From an uncultured bacterium (lineage in GTDB: Bacteria; Bacillota; Clostridia; Oscillospirales; Oscillospiraceae): a DNA stretch of 52,292 bases. Made by a program: the position numbers and the translations under genes. Location: the NCBI GenBank assembly GCA_947073515.1, contig CAMTMC010000012.1, positions 1-52,292 on the forward strand. Reading direction: 5' to 3'. Of this stretch, positions 38,112-46,154 are shown in pieces (position 1 is the first letter of the stretch; each line of letters opens with the position of its first letter). Under the pieces are notes generated by a model that did no database searches, had not been told where the DNA came from, and saw only the letters and a program-made list of their open reading frames with translations.

Positions 38112-38840
38112 ATGCTGGAATTACAGCACATCAGTTACAACGTGGAGCAGGACGGCGACAACAAGGGCATCCTGCACGACATCAGCCTGAAAATCGACGA
38201 GCGCTTCGTGGCCATCACCGGCCCCAACGGCGGGGGCAAGTCCACCCTGGCCAAGGTCATCGCCGGCATCCTCACCCCCACCCAGGGGCGGATTTTCCTG
38301 GACGGGGAGGACATCACCGGCTTGGACGTGACCCAGCGGGCCAGGAAGGGCATCAGCTTCGCCTTCCAGCAGCCGGTGCGCTTCAAGGGCCTGACGGTGA
38401 AGGACCTGATTACCCTGGCCGCGGGGAAACCCATCGGCGTGCCCCAGGCCTGCGGCTACCTGTCGGAGGTGGGGCTGTGCGCCAAGGACTATATCGACCG
38501 GGAGGTGGACGCCTCCCTGTCCGGCGGCGAGCTCAAGCGCATCGAGATCGCCATGATTATGGCCCGGGGGACCAAGCTGTCCGTCTTTGACGAGCCGGAG
38601 GCGGGCATCGACCTGTGGTCCTTCTCCAACCTGATCCAGGTGTTTGAGCATCTGCACGAGAAGATCAACGGCTCCATCCTCATCATCTCCCACCAGGAGC
38701 GGATTTTGAACATCGCCGACCGGATTATTGTGCTGGCCGGCGGCCGGGTGGAGAACGACGGCCCCGGGCGGGAGATCCTGCCCACCCTGCTGGGGGACAC
38801 GCCCGGGGTGTGCTCCGCCCTGACGGATAAGGTGCGGTAA
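38112..38840 (+). CDS. sufC: SufC-like Fe-S assembly ATPase (minimal SUF system)
   Basis: This 242-residue ABC ATPase has Walker A GPNGGGKSTLAK (about 37-48), Q-loop FAFQQPVRFKG, signature LSGGELKRIEIA, Walker B LSVFDEPEAGID and the H-loop ISHQER. The Q-loop and D-loop sequences are SufC-like and the partner gene is a SufB/SufD-family protein, so the pair builds Fe-S clusters. Full SUF operons also carry sufS, sufU and a second scaffold gene, none of which is here. This two-gene form matches what has been called the ancestral minimal SUF (SmsCB) of anaerobes and archaea. Confidence 0.9.
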   Translation: MLELQHISYNVEQDGDNKGILHDISLKIDERFVAITGPNGGGKSTLAKVIAGILTPTQGRIFLDGEDITGLDVTQRARKGISFAFQQPVRFKGLTVKDLITLAAGKPIGVPQACGYLSEVGLCAKDYIDREVDASLSGGELKRIEIAMIMARGTKLSVFDEPEAGIDLWSFSNLIQVFEHLHEKINGSILIISHQERILNIADRIIVLAGGRVENDGPGREILPTLLGDTPGVCSALTDKVR

Positions 38841-38844
38841 GGGA

Positions 38845-38957
38845 TGTAGGGGCGGATATCATCCGCCCGGCGTTCCCCATTGGAGTTTTGGCGGGGGACG
38901 GTGCCCGCCGGCGCTTCCTATTGTATATTCAACGGGCGGATGGTATCCGCCCCTACA
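38845..38957. repeat. REP pair between sufC-like and sufB-like genes
   Basis: TGTAGGGGCGGATATCATCC (from 38845) and its complement GGGCGGATGGTATCCGCCCC (to 38957) flank about 65 bp containing GGCGGGGGACGG / GCCCGCCGG palindromes. It lies within the probable transcript of the pair. Confidence 0.8.
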
Positions 38958-38984
38958 GACACATTTCCCAAGGAGGGTCAGACT

Positions 38985-39902
38985 ATGGACGCCATTCAAA
39001 AGAGCTTATTGGAGCAGGTGGCCGGGCTCCACGACGTGCCCGAGGGGGCCTACAACATCCGGGCCAACGGCCAGAAGGCCGGCCGGAACACCACCGCCAA
39101 CATCGACATTGTCACCAAGACCGACAAGGACGGCATCGACATCATCATCAGGCCGGGCACCAAAAACGAGTCGGTCCACATCCCCGTGGTCCTCAGCCAG
39201 AGCGGTTTGAAGGACATGGTTTACAACGACTTCTTCATCGGCGAGGGCAGCGACGTGACCATCATCGCCGGCTGCGGCATCCACAACTGCGGCGAGCAGC
39301 CCTCGGAGCACTCGGGCATCCACACCTTCCACGTGGGGAAAAACGCCCGGGTGCGGTATGTGGAAAAGCACTACGGCGAGGGGGACGGCTCCGGCGAGAA
39401 CATCATGAACCCCACCACCGTGGTGGAGGTGGACGAGGGAGGCTATATGGAGATGGAGACCACCCAGATCAAGGGGGTGGACTCCACCGTCCGCAAGACC
39501 GACGCCAAGCTGGGCCCCCGGGCCACCCTCGTCATCAGGGAGAAGGTGATGACCCACGGCAAGCAGCTGGCCAAGTCCGACTTCACCGTGGAGCTGGACG
39601 GGGAGGGCTGCCACACCAACGTGATCTCCCGCTCCGTGGCCCGGGACCAGTCCAAGCAGGTGTTCCTGGCCCGGATCAACGGCAACGCCCCCTGCTACGG
39701 ACACTCCGAGTGTGACGCCATCATCATGGACCAGGGGGTGGTGTCCGCCATCCCGGAGGTCACTGCCAACTGCCTGGACGCCCAGCTCATCCACGAGGCC
39801 GCCATCGGCAAGATCGCCGGGGAGCAGCTGACCAAGCTCATGACCCTGGGCCTCACCGAAAAAGAGGCCGAGGAGCAGATCGTCAGCGGGTTTTTGAAAT
39901 AA
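38985..39902 (+). CDS. sufB: SufB/SufD-family scaffold (minimal SUF system)
   Basis: This 305-residue protein has the right-handed beta-helix core of SufB/SufD (IIAGCGIHNCGEQPSEHSGI, VEVDEGGYMEME, TLVIREKVMTHGKQLAKS, GHSECDAIIMDQ, IPEVTANCLDAQLIHEAAIG). It is shorter than SufB (about 465) or SufD (about 430) because it lacks most of their N-terminal region. Cys residues in GCGIHNCG and GHSEC could hold clusters. ATG 38985 has AAGGAGGG 8 nt upstream. With the ATPase it probably forms a simple B2C2 complex. Confidence 0.88.
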   Translation: MDAIQKSLLEQVAGLHDVPEGAYNIRANGQKAGRNTTANIDIVTKTDKDGIDIIIRPGTKNESVHIPVVLSQSGLKDMVYNDFFIGEGSDVTIIAGCGIHNCGEQPSEHSGIHTFHVGKNARVRYVEKHYGEGDGSGENIMNPTTVVEVDEGGYMEMETTQIKGVDSTVRKTDAKLGPRATLVIREKVMTHGKQLAKSDFTVELDGEGCHTNVISRSVARDQSKQVFLARINGNAPCYGHSECDAIIMDQGVVSAIPEVTANCLDAQLIHEAAIGKIAGEQLTKLMTLGLTEKEAEEQIVSGFLK

Positions 39903-39980
39903 TGTAGGGGCGGATATGATCCGCCCGTTGTTGGACGGATCGTATCCGCCCGTTTTTGGGCGGATGATATCCGCCCCTAC
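39903..39980. repeat. REP element after sufB-like gene
   Basis: TGTAGGGGCGGATATGATCC begins right after the stop codon and pairs with GGCGGATGATATCCGCCCCTAC. An internal GGGCGGATATG-type half repeat (GGACGGATCGTATCCGCCC) makes three arms rather than two. Confidence 0.8.
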
Positions 39981-40018
39981 GTGACGTGCCCGCCGGAAAC
40001 AAGAAAGGAGCGCCGCCT

Positions 40019-41731
40019 ATGTTACCCCTCGCCACCGCCGCCCAGATGCAGGAGCTTGACCGCCGGGCCATTGAGGAGCGGGGCATCCCCTCCCTGGAGC
40101 TGATGGAGCACGCCGCCCGGGCGGTGGCGGAGGCGGTGTGGGAGCTGCTCCAGCCGGAGGAGGACAGCCCCGCCGGCCACGGCTTCCACTCCGTGATCCT
40201 CATGAACAAAAAAGGGGCCCCGCCCCCCACGGACGAGGAGGCCCGCCAGGCGGAGGAATTGCGGGAGATCATAGAGTCCAAAAACACCGATCCCACCCTC
40301 CGGGTGGCCGTCTTCTGCGGCCCGGGGAACAACGGCGGGGACGGCGCGGCCTGCGCCCGCCTGCTGATGGAGCGGGGCGGGTGCCAGGTCCGGGCCTTCT
40401 TCGTGGGGGACCGGGCCAAGATGTCCCCCGACCAGCGGGAGATGGAGGAAAAGCTCCTGGCCGCCGGGGGATGCCTGGAGGATTTTTTGGTGGACATGAC
40501 CAGCCGGGACACCCTGGAGGCCACCATGGACTTTGAGCAGCAGAAAATCCTGATGTGGCTGTCCACCTGTGACGTGATGGTGGACGCCCTCTTTGGCGTG
40601 GGCCTGAAGCGGCCGGTGGAGGGGGTGTTCCGCTCCGCCGTCCTGCAAATGCGGGGGGGACGCTGCCCGGTGGTGTCCTGTGATATCCCCTCCGGGGTAC
40701 ACGCCGACACCGGGGAGATTTTAGGGGAGGCCGTCCAGGCGAAGATCACCGTGACCTTCACCCGGGGCAAGCCCGGGCTGTACACCGGGGAGGGGGCGTC
40801 CCGGGCTGGGGAGGCGCGGATTGTGGACATCGGCATCCCCCCCGAGCTGGAAGACCAGCTGTTCCGGGAGGAGCTCCGGCTGGCGGTGGTCCACAGCCCG
40901 GAAACCCTCCCCCGCCGGCCCCGGAACGCCCACAAGGGGGAGTTTGGGAAACTCTTCATCCTGGCCGGGAGCGAGGGCTATACCGGCGCCCCCGTTTTGG
41001 CCGCCAGGGCCGCCCTGCGGGCCGGGGCGGGGCTGGTTTACCTGGGGGTGCCCCGGGAGGTCTACCCCATCGTGGCCGTCAAGTGCGGCGAGGCCATGCC
41101 ACTTCCGCTCCCGGAGGACTACGCCGCCGTTCTGGAGCGGGCCAGGGGCTGTGACGTGGCCCTCATCGGCCCCGGCCTGGGCCGGGCCCCCGGGACTGAA
41201 AAACTGGTCCTCTCCCTGTTGGAGGACTTGAACATCCCCGTCGTCCTGGACGCCGATGGCATAAACGCCCTGGCCGGGCATATAGATATCCTGGATAGAC
41301 GCTCCGCCCCCACCGTCCTCACCCCCCACGAGGGGGAGTTCGCCCGGCTGACGGGGTGTCCCCTGCCCGTCCAGGACCGGCTGGCCGCCGCCCGGGATTT
41401 TTCCAGGGGACACGGCTGTGTGCTGGTCCTCAAGGGGGCGGGCACCGTGACCGCCGCCCCGGACGGCTCGGCCTGGATCAACGCCACCGGCAACCCGGGC
41501 ATGGCCAAGGGGGGCTCCGGGGATGTGCTGGCGGGGATGACCGCCGCCCTGCTGGGCCAGAAGCACCTGAGACAGGAGGGCCGGGACAACATCCCGGAGC
41601 TGGTGTACAGCGCCGTCTGCCTCCACGGCCTGGCCGGGGATTTATGCGCCCAAAGATTGGGGGAGTACGGGATGCTCCCCTCCGACCTCATCGAGGCCCT
41701 GCCCGAAATCCTGCGGGAGTGGACGGAGTAG
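40019..41731 (+). CDS. nnr: Bifunctional NAD(P)HX epimerase/dehydratase
   Basis: This 570-residue repair enzyme acts on hydrated NADH and NADPH. The N-terminal part is the NnrE/YjeF epimerase (about 1-275: GIPSLELMEHAARAVAE, FCGPGNNGGDG near 98-108, CDIPSGVHADTGEI). The C-terminal part is the NnrD ADP-dependent dehydratase (about 300-568: HKGEFGKLFILAGSEGYTGA, TPHEGEFARL, TGNPGMAKGGSGDVLAGM). An extra 30 or so residues at about 60-90 (KKGAPPPTDEEARQAEELRE) make the epimerase part longer than usual. The stop codon TAG is supplied by the start of a REP element (GTAGGGGCGG). Confidence 0.94.
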   Translation: MLPLATAAQMQELDRRAIEERGIPSLELMEHAARAVAEAVWELLQPEEDSPAGHGFHSVILMNKKGAPPPTDEEARQAEELREIIESKNTDPTLRVAVFCGPGNNGGDGAACARLLMERGGCQVRAFFVGDRAKMSPDQREMEEKLLAAGGCLEDFLVDMTSRDTLEATMDFEQQKILMWLSTCDVMVDALFGVGLKRPVEGVFRSAVLQMRGGRCPVVSCDIPSGVHADTGEILGEAVQAKITVTFTRGKPGLYTGEGASRAGEARIVDIGIPPELEDQLFREELRLAVVHSPETLPRRPRNAHKGEFGKLFILAGSEGYTGAPVLAARAALRAGAGLVYLGVPREVYPIVAVKCGEAMPLPLPEDYAAVLERARGCDVALIGPGLGRAPGTEKLVLSLLEDLNIPVVLDADGINALAGHIDILDRRSAPTVLTPHEGEFARLTGCPLPVQDRLAAARDFSRGHGCVLVLKGAGTVTAAPDGSAWINATGNPGMAKGGSGDVLAGMTAALLGQKHLRQEGRDNIPELVYSAVCLHGLAGDLCAQRLGEYGMLPSDLIEALPEILREWTE

Positions 41732-41797
41732 GGGCGGATATCATCCGCCCGCCATTGTCACACAGAGATTTTTTGGGCGGATGATATCCGCCCCTAC
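41728..41797. repeat. REP element overlapping the nnr stop codon
   Basis: GTAGGGGCGGATATCATCCG (from 41728) pairs with GGGCGGATGATATCCGCCCC (to 41797). The nnr TAG stop lies in its first four bases, so the gene end has been defined or replaced by the repeat. Confidence 0.8.
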
Positions 41798-41829
41798 CAA
41801 GTCACCACATCAAATTTGGAGGTACTGCT

Positions 41830-42411
41830 GTGCGCAAATGTGTGGTTTGCGTACTAATGACAACCCTCCTGCTGGCCGGCTGCGGCCCGGCGGGGGTGAG
41901 CCAGGCGGAGGAGCTGGCCCTGGAGATCCGGGTGGAGCTGCTGGAGATGGACTCCTGCACCGCCCGGCTGGAGATTACCGCCGACTACGGCCAGCGGGTG
42001 TACCAGTATGAGATGGCGGCGGCGGTCACCGGGGAGGACACCGCGCTCACCCTGTCCGCCCCGGAGACGGTGGCGGGCTTTACCGCCCGGCTGTCCGGGG
42101 AGGGGAGCGCCCTGGAGTTTGACGGGCTGGCGGTGGACACCGGCCCCCTGGACGGGGCGGGGCTCACCCCGGTATCCGCCTTCCCCGCCCTGCTGGAGGC
42201 CGCCCGGACGGGGTATATCCTCTCCTGCGGCCTGGAGGAGGACACCGGCCTGCTGAGGGTGGACTGCGGCGACCCCGCCGGCTCCCCCGGCTCGGGCACG
42301 GAGACCGCCCTGTGGTTCGACCCGGAGACCCACGCCCTGGCCAAGGGGGAGATCTCGGTGGACGGCTTCCGGGCCATCTCCTGCCAGGTGAGCGATTTTA
42401 CAAGGGGATAG
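41830..42411 (+). CDS. Predicted lipoprotein upstream of alr
   Basis: This 193-residue exported protein starts at GTG 41830 after GGAGG. The signal peptide ends LLLAGC, with the lipobox Cys at residue 18. The mature part is a beta-rich domain of about 170 residues (ARLEITADYGQRVYQYEM, LSAPETVAGFTARLSGEG, ALWFDPETHALAKGEI), with the alternating pattern of a LolA/outer-membrane lipoprotein-sorting-like fold. That assignment is weak. Its position 41 bp before alr suggests an envelope role. Confidence 0.7.
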   Translation: MRKCVVCVLMTTLLLAGCGPAGVSQAEELALEIRVELLEMDSCTARLEITADYGQRVYQYEMAAAVTGEDTALTLSAPETVAGFTARLSGEGSALEFDGLAVDTGPLDGAGLTPVSAFPALLEAARTGYILSCGLEEDTGLLRVDCGDPAGSPGSGTETALWFDPETHALAKGEISVDGFRAISCQVSDFTRG

Positions 42412-42452
42412 CGCCCCGCCCCGGCGGGTGATATCACGAAAGAAGGTTCCCT

Positions 42453-43610
42453 ATGACAGACATCCGAACCGCCCGGGCCTGGGCGGAGGTCAACCTGGAC
42501 GCCCTGGCCCGCAACTACCGCCTCCTGCGGGGGCTGGCCCCCGGGGCCAAATTCCTGGGCCTGGTGAAGGCCGACGCCTACGGCCACGGGGCGGTCCCCG
42601 TCGCCCGGAAGCTCCAGGCGCTGGGGGCGGACATGCTGGCCGTGGCCTGCCTGGCCGAGGCCGTCCAGCTGCGGGAGGCGGGGCTCACCCTGCCCGTGCT
42701 GTGCCTGGGGCAGACGCCCCCTGAGCTGGCGGGGCTTCTTCTGGAATACGGCGTCACCCAGACGGTGGGCGACCTGGAGACCGGGAGGGCCCTGTCCGCC
42801 GCCGCCGTGGCCGCCGGAAAAACCCTGAACATCCACGTGAAGGTGGACACCGGCATGGGCCGGCTGGGCTTTGTGTACTATCAGGACGGCGACGAGGCGG
42901 CGCTGGAGCGCGCCGGCCGGGAGATCCAGGCCCTGTGCGCCCTGCCCGGCCTGGAGGCCGAGGGCATCTTCACCCACTTCGCCGACGCCGACGGAAGCGA
43001 GGCCTATACCTCGAACCAGTATGACCGGATCCAGGATGTGATCGGGGAGCTCTGGGACCGGGGCCTCCATCCATTTCAGATTTATCATTGCGCCGCCAGC
43101 GCCGCTGTGTTAAACTATCCCTGGACCCAAAACCATATGAACATGATCCGCCCGGGCATCGCCCTGTACGGCTGCATGCCCGGCCCGGGCATGGAAAATC
43201 CCGGCCTGGAGCCGGTGATGACGGTAAAAAGCCGGGTCGCCGTTGTCCGGGATCTGCCCGCCGGGGCGAAAATCAGCTACGGCCGCGCCGCCCAGCTGGA
43301 ACGGGACTCCAAGATTGCCGTCCTGCCCCTGGGCTACGGGGACGGCCTGCCCCGGGCCCTGTCCAACCAGCTGGAGGTGCTCATTGGGGACAGGCTGTGC
43401 CCCGTGCTGGGCCGGATCTGCATGGACATGTGTATGGTGGACGTGACGGACGCCCCCGGCGTGAAGGCGGGGGACGTGGCCGCTGTCTACGGCCCTGGCC
43501 TGACGGAAAAGGCCGCCTGGCTGGCCGGGACGATCCCCTACGAATTGCTGTGCCAGCTCACCCCCCGGATTCCCCGCCTGTATTTGGAAAATGGGGCGGA
43601 GATCCCCTAA
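42453..43610 (+). CDS. alr: Alanine racemase
   Basis: This 385-residue PLP enzyme makes D-alanine for peptidoglycan. The cofactor lysine is K39 in LVKADAYGHG, followed by HVKVDTGMGRLGF and the second catalytic residue Tyr in ISYGRAAQL. The C-terminal beta domain has LPLGYGDGLPR and GRICMDMCMVDVT. Length is normal. GAAAGAAGG precedes the ATG. The mazF toxin gene lies 373 bp downstream, echoing the alr-ndoAI-ndoA order of Bacillus. Confidence 0.95.
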   Translation: MTDIRTARAWAEVNLDALARNYRLLRGLAPGAKFLGLVKADAYGHGAVPVARKLQALGADMLAVACLAEAVQLREAGLTLPVLCLGQTPPELAGLLLEYGVTQTVGDLETGRALSAAAVAAGKTLNIHVKVDTGMGRLGFVYYQDGDEAALERAGREIQALCALPGLEAEGIFTHFADADGSEAYTSNQYDRIQDVIGELWDRGLHPFQIYHCAASAAVLNYPWTQNHMNMIRPGIALYGCMPGPGMENPGLEPVMTVKSRVAVVRDLPAGAKISYGRAAQLERDSKIAVLPLGYGDGLPRALSNQLEVLIGDRLCPVLGRICMDMCMVDVTDAPGVKAGDVAAVYGPGLTEKAAWLAGTIPYELLCQLTPRIPRLYLENGAEIP

Positions 43611-43983
43611 AAATCCCCCCAAAAGCCCGGGACAGGCCCTGGGACAGACCCCAAACCCCCGCCCGCCGCCGTGACCGCCCGGCCTGTCCCCACATAGGAT
43701 GATGTGGAGCGCGGAGGCCTTGGCCTCCGGGGGCGAGGGGGCGGCGGGCCCCTGGAGCGGGCCGAGGGTGAAGACCGTATGGCGGCCCGGAGCTGGATGT
43801 ACAGAGGAATACCGGATACGCCCTTCCGGCCGGACGGCCGGGGAGCGCCGCCGGGACGCCGGAAAAATTTCTGTTTTCCGGTATAAGGCCCGCCGCCCCG
43901 TGGGAGACTCATAGTACAGCGTTACATAAGACCGCTTGGCCGGCCGGTAACGCGTACGATCTTCCAGCGGAGTGTGAATCTAT
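43611..43983. other. Gene-free interval between alr and mazF
   Basis: I see no supported gene, no antitoxin-like ribbon-helix-helix frame and no recognised riboswitch. There are GC palindromes (GGAGGCCTTGGCCTCC at 43714-43729, and a CCGGCCGGACGGCCGG run near 43829). The mazF ribosome site GGAG is at its right end. Confidence 0.55.
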
Positions 43984-44349
43984 GTGGACAACAGCGTAAA
44001 ACGAGGCGATATCTTCTATGCCGACCTCAGCCCGGTGGTGGGCAGCGAACAGGGGGGCGTGCGCCCCGTGCTCATCGTGCAGAACGACACCGGCAACCGC
44101 CACAGCCCCACCGTCATCGCCGCCGCCATCACCTCCCAGACCGGCAAGGCCCGGCTGCCCACCCACATCTCGGTGGCCCCCCTCAGCTGCGGGCTGCCCA
44201 AGGAGTCGGTGATCCTGCTGGAGCAGGTGCGCACCTTGGATAAGCGCCGCCTGCGGGAGAAGATGGGCCGGCTGGACGAGGGGGTCATGCGCCAGGTGGA
44301 CGCCGCCATCGCGGTGAGCCTCGGCCTCCACCCGGAGCGCATGGTGTGA
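43984..44349 (+). CDS. mazF: MazF/PemK-type mRNA interferase (NdoA-like)
   Basis: This 121-residue toxin-family endoribonuclease has [44 protein letters not shown], the conserved Arg/Thr side ([10 protein letters not shown]) and ESVILLEQ, all as in Bacillus NdoA/EndoA. It would cleave single-stranded mRNA. The start is GTG 43984, 9 nt after GGAG. An antitoxin gene, expected directly upstream between alr and mazF, is not seen; it may be elsewhere, very diverged or lost. Confidence 0.93.
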   Translation: MDNSVKRGDIFYADLSPVVGSEQGGVRPVLIVQNDTGNRHSPTVIAAAITSQTGKARLPTHISVAPLSCGLPKESVILLEQVRTLDKRRLREKMGRLDEGVMRQVDAAIAVSLGLHPERMV

Positions 44350-44448
44350 CCCGGGGGGACGGAACATCAGCACAGGGGCGGCCCCGGCCGCCCCTACATA
44401 AGAGCCCCCGCCCATCTGAGCGGGGGCGCCGACAAAGGAGACGTACTT

Positions 44449-44982
44449 ATGAAGCGGAACAAATGGACCGTCCGGCTGGGCGCCCTGGCCCTGGCCGCCG
44501 CCCTGACAGGCTCCGGGGCCGCCCTGGCCGCCGGCGGGGATGAGGACGATCCCCTGGTCACCCTCAGCTACCTGAACCAGACCGCCATCCCCCAGGTGGT
44601 GGCCCAGGTGGACAAGCATACCGCCGCCCGCCAGGAGGAGCTGCTGCGCTCCTTCGCCGCCCTCATCGCCCAGTACAAGGCCGAGGCCGGGGGGCAGAGC
44701 CCCGGGGGCTCCGGCGGGGCCTCCTTCACCCTGGTGTCCATGACCGCCGGGCAGACCATGTCCCTGGGGGTGGGCTGCGAGGTGCTGCTCCGGGTGGGCT
44801 CCGCCACCGTCCACGCCGCCACCAGCCCCGCGCTCATTGACACGACCACCGGCGGCTCCGTGGACAGCGGGGCCTCCCTGGCCAGGAACCACCTGTATCT
44901 GGCCACCATCCCCGACCGCACCCTCGCCGCCTCGGCGGCGGACGTGAAGCTGCTGGTCCGGGGGGCGTATACCGTCACCTGA
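44449..44982 (+). CDS. Secreted protein of unknown function
   Basis: This 177-residue protein has a Sec signal peptide (KRNKWTVRLGALALAAALT, cleavage near ALAAGG at about 28). An Asp/Glu-rich mature start DEDDPLVTLSYLNQTAIPQVV is followed by a helical segment (HTAARQEELLRSFAALIAQYKAE), a Gly/Ser linker and a beta-rich domain (FTLVSMTAGQTMSLGVGCEVLLRVG, then LARNHLYLATIPDRTL). The last domain recalls small surface proteins of Oscillospiraceae that have no assigned role. AAAGGAG precedes the ATG. A strong hairpin follows the stop. Confidence 0.7.
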   Translation: MKRNKWTVRLGALALAAALTGSGAALAAGGDEDDPLVTLSYLNQTAIPQVVAQVDKHTAARQEELLRSFAALIAQYKAEAGGQSPGGSGGASFTLVSMTAGQTMSLGVGCEVLLRVGSATVHAATSPALIDTTTGGSVDSGASLARNHLYLATIPDRTLAASAADVKLLVRGAYTVT

Positions 44983-45009
44983 CCATCCAAGGGAGCAAGA
45001 AGGCCCCCC

Positions 45010-45037
45010 GGCGCCAGCCGGGGGGCCTGTTCTCGTC
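45010..45037. terminator. GC hairpin between convergent genes
   Basis: AGGCCCCCCGGC / GCCGGGGGGCCT is a 12-bp stem with a 4-base loop, followed by GTTCTCGT. It lies between the secreted-protein gene and the AraC gene and probably serves both. The T run is short. Confidence 0.65.
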
Positions 45038-45081
45038 TGAAGCCGGTTTGCGGATGTTGACCTATAGGCGAACATCCGCCA

Positions 45082-45924
45082 TCAGCCCCGGGGGTCCTTC
45101 TGGAGGAGGACTTGGTCGCCGGACTGGTACTCCTTGGCGTATTTCCCCGGGGTGAGGCCGGTGAGGTGGCCGAAGGTGCGGATGAAATGGGAGTTGTCGG
45201 AGAAGCCGGACATCTCCCCGGCCAGCTGAACGGACACCCCCTCCTGGAGCAGCTGGCGGGCCCGCAGCACCCGGCTGTGGATGATATACTCCATGACAGA
45301 GAAGCCGGTGGCCGCCTTGAACACCCGGCACAGGTAGTGCTTGCTGAGGAAGAAGCGGTCGGCGATCTGGTCCAGGGTGAGGGGCTCGGCCAGGTGGTCC
45401 CGGATGTAGTCCAGGATGGGGGCCACCCGGAGGAAGTCCTTGTTGCGGATGGCCTCCCCGGCGCCGGCGGCGTTGAGGAGGGGGGCCACCCGGAGCAGCA
45501 GCTCCAGCAGGGCCATCATCTGCCGCAGGTCGCTGCCGAAGGCCCCGTCGTTCTTGTTGCGCTCCAGGGCCTGGAACAGCTCGGTGATCCGGGTCATCTC
45601 CGCCCCACGCAGGGCCGCCCGGCGGAAGGCGGACTGGCACAGCTGGGTCAGGTCGGTCTGGGGGGTGGACAGCTGGGCCAGGGCTTTTTTGCTGATGTGC
45701 AGCACGTACCGGGCGTGGGACCCCACGGCCATGGTGCGGTGGAGGGTGTTCTCCCCGATGAGGTACAGGGTGCCCCGCTCCAGGGGGTAGACCTGGTCGC
45801 TGACAAAGATGTTCCCCGGGCTGGTGAGGGGGAGAAGCAGCTCGTAGTAGTCGTGGAAGTGCAGGCGGCTCATGTTCCAGGTCTCGTTCTGGTTGAGCTG
45901 GAGATGGAATTCTACATTGGTCAC
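45082..45924 (-). CDS. AraC-family transcriptional regulator
   Basis: This 280-residue protein has an N-terminal cupin-like sensing domain (about 1-130: RLHFHDYYELLLPLTSPG, then LERGTLYLIGENTLHR) and a C-terminal pair of HTH motifs (ILDYIRDHLAEPLTLDQIADRFFLSKHYLCRVFK, here given by its edges ILDYIRDHL and FLSKHYLCRVFK; second GFSDNSHFIRTFGHLTG). It starts at GTG 45924, 11 nt after GGGAGG; GTG 45936 is only 1 nt from it. It is divergent from gctA across 230 bp, so it is a candidate regulator of the glutamate fermentation genes. The ligand is unknown. Confidence 0.88.
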   Translation of the reverse strand: MTNVEFHLQLNQNETWNMSRLHFHDYYELLLPLTSPGNIFVSDQVYPLERGTLYLIGENTLHRTMAVGSHARYVLHISKKALAQLSTPQTDLTQLCQSAFRRAALRGAEMTRITELFQALERNKNDGAFGSDLRQMMALLELLLRVAPLLNAAGAGEAIRNKDFLRVAPILDYIRDHLAEPLTLDQIADRFFLSKHYLCRVFKAATGFSVMEYIIHSRVLRARQLLQEGVSVQLAGEMSGFSDNSHFIRTFGHLTGLTPGKYAKEYQSGDQVLLQKDPRG

Positions 45925-46154
45925 GGCAAAACACACCTCCCAAGGGCGGGATATGGCTATTGTACCACGTCAGGAGAAGATATGCAAACTTTATGCTAAA
46001 TTACAGATAGACCCCCGGGATGAACTGTGATAAAATGGCCAGCGTGGAACCATGTCCGGGAGGCGTCCCCGGCGGACACTCCCAAATATCCGCCGCGCCT
46101 TGACAACCAGAGCGGAGCGAGAACCAAACAATCTTTTGTAATGGGGGTTTTACC
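45925..46154. promoter_or_regulatory. Divergent control region between araC-type gene and gctA
   Basis: Possible rightward signals are TAAAAT (46032-46037) with a weak upstream -35, and TTGACA at 46100-46105 without a good -10. An inverted repeat GTCCGGGAGGCG / CCCCGGCGGAC is near 46051-46078. The AraC binding site cannot be fixed by eye. Confidence 0.4.

Noticed and set aside
43779..43886. 35-codon frame between alr and mazF
   Set aside because: No ribosome site, Pro/Arg-rich composition and no antitoxin features.
44370..44430. Palindromes before the secreted-protein gene considered as a riboswitch
   Set aside because: GGGGCGGCCCCGGCCGCCCC and GCCCCCGCC/GGCGGGGGC-type stems are simple hairpins, one a short REP-like form; no aptamer motif is present.
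46100..46105. TTGACA before gctA as a promoter -35
   Set aside because: No acceptable -10 hexamer lies 16-18 bp downstream, so only a weak regional call was made.
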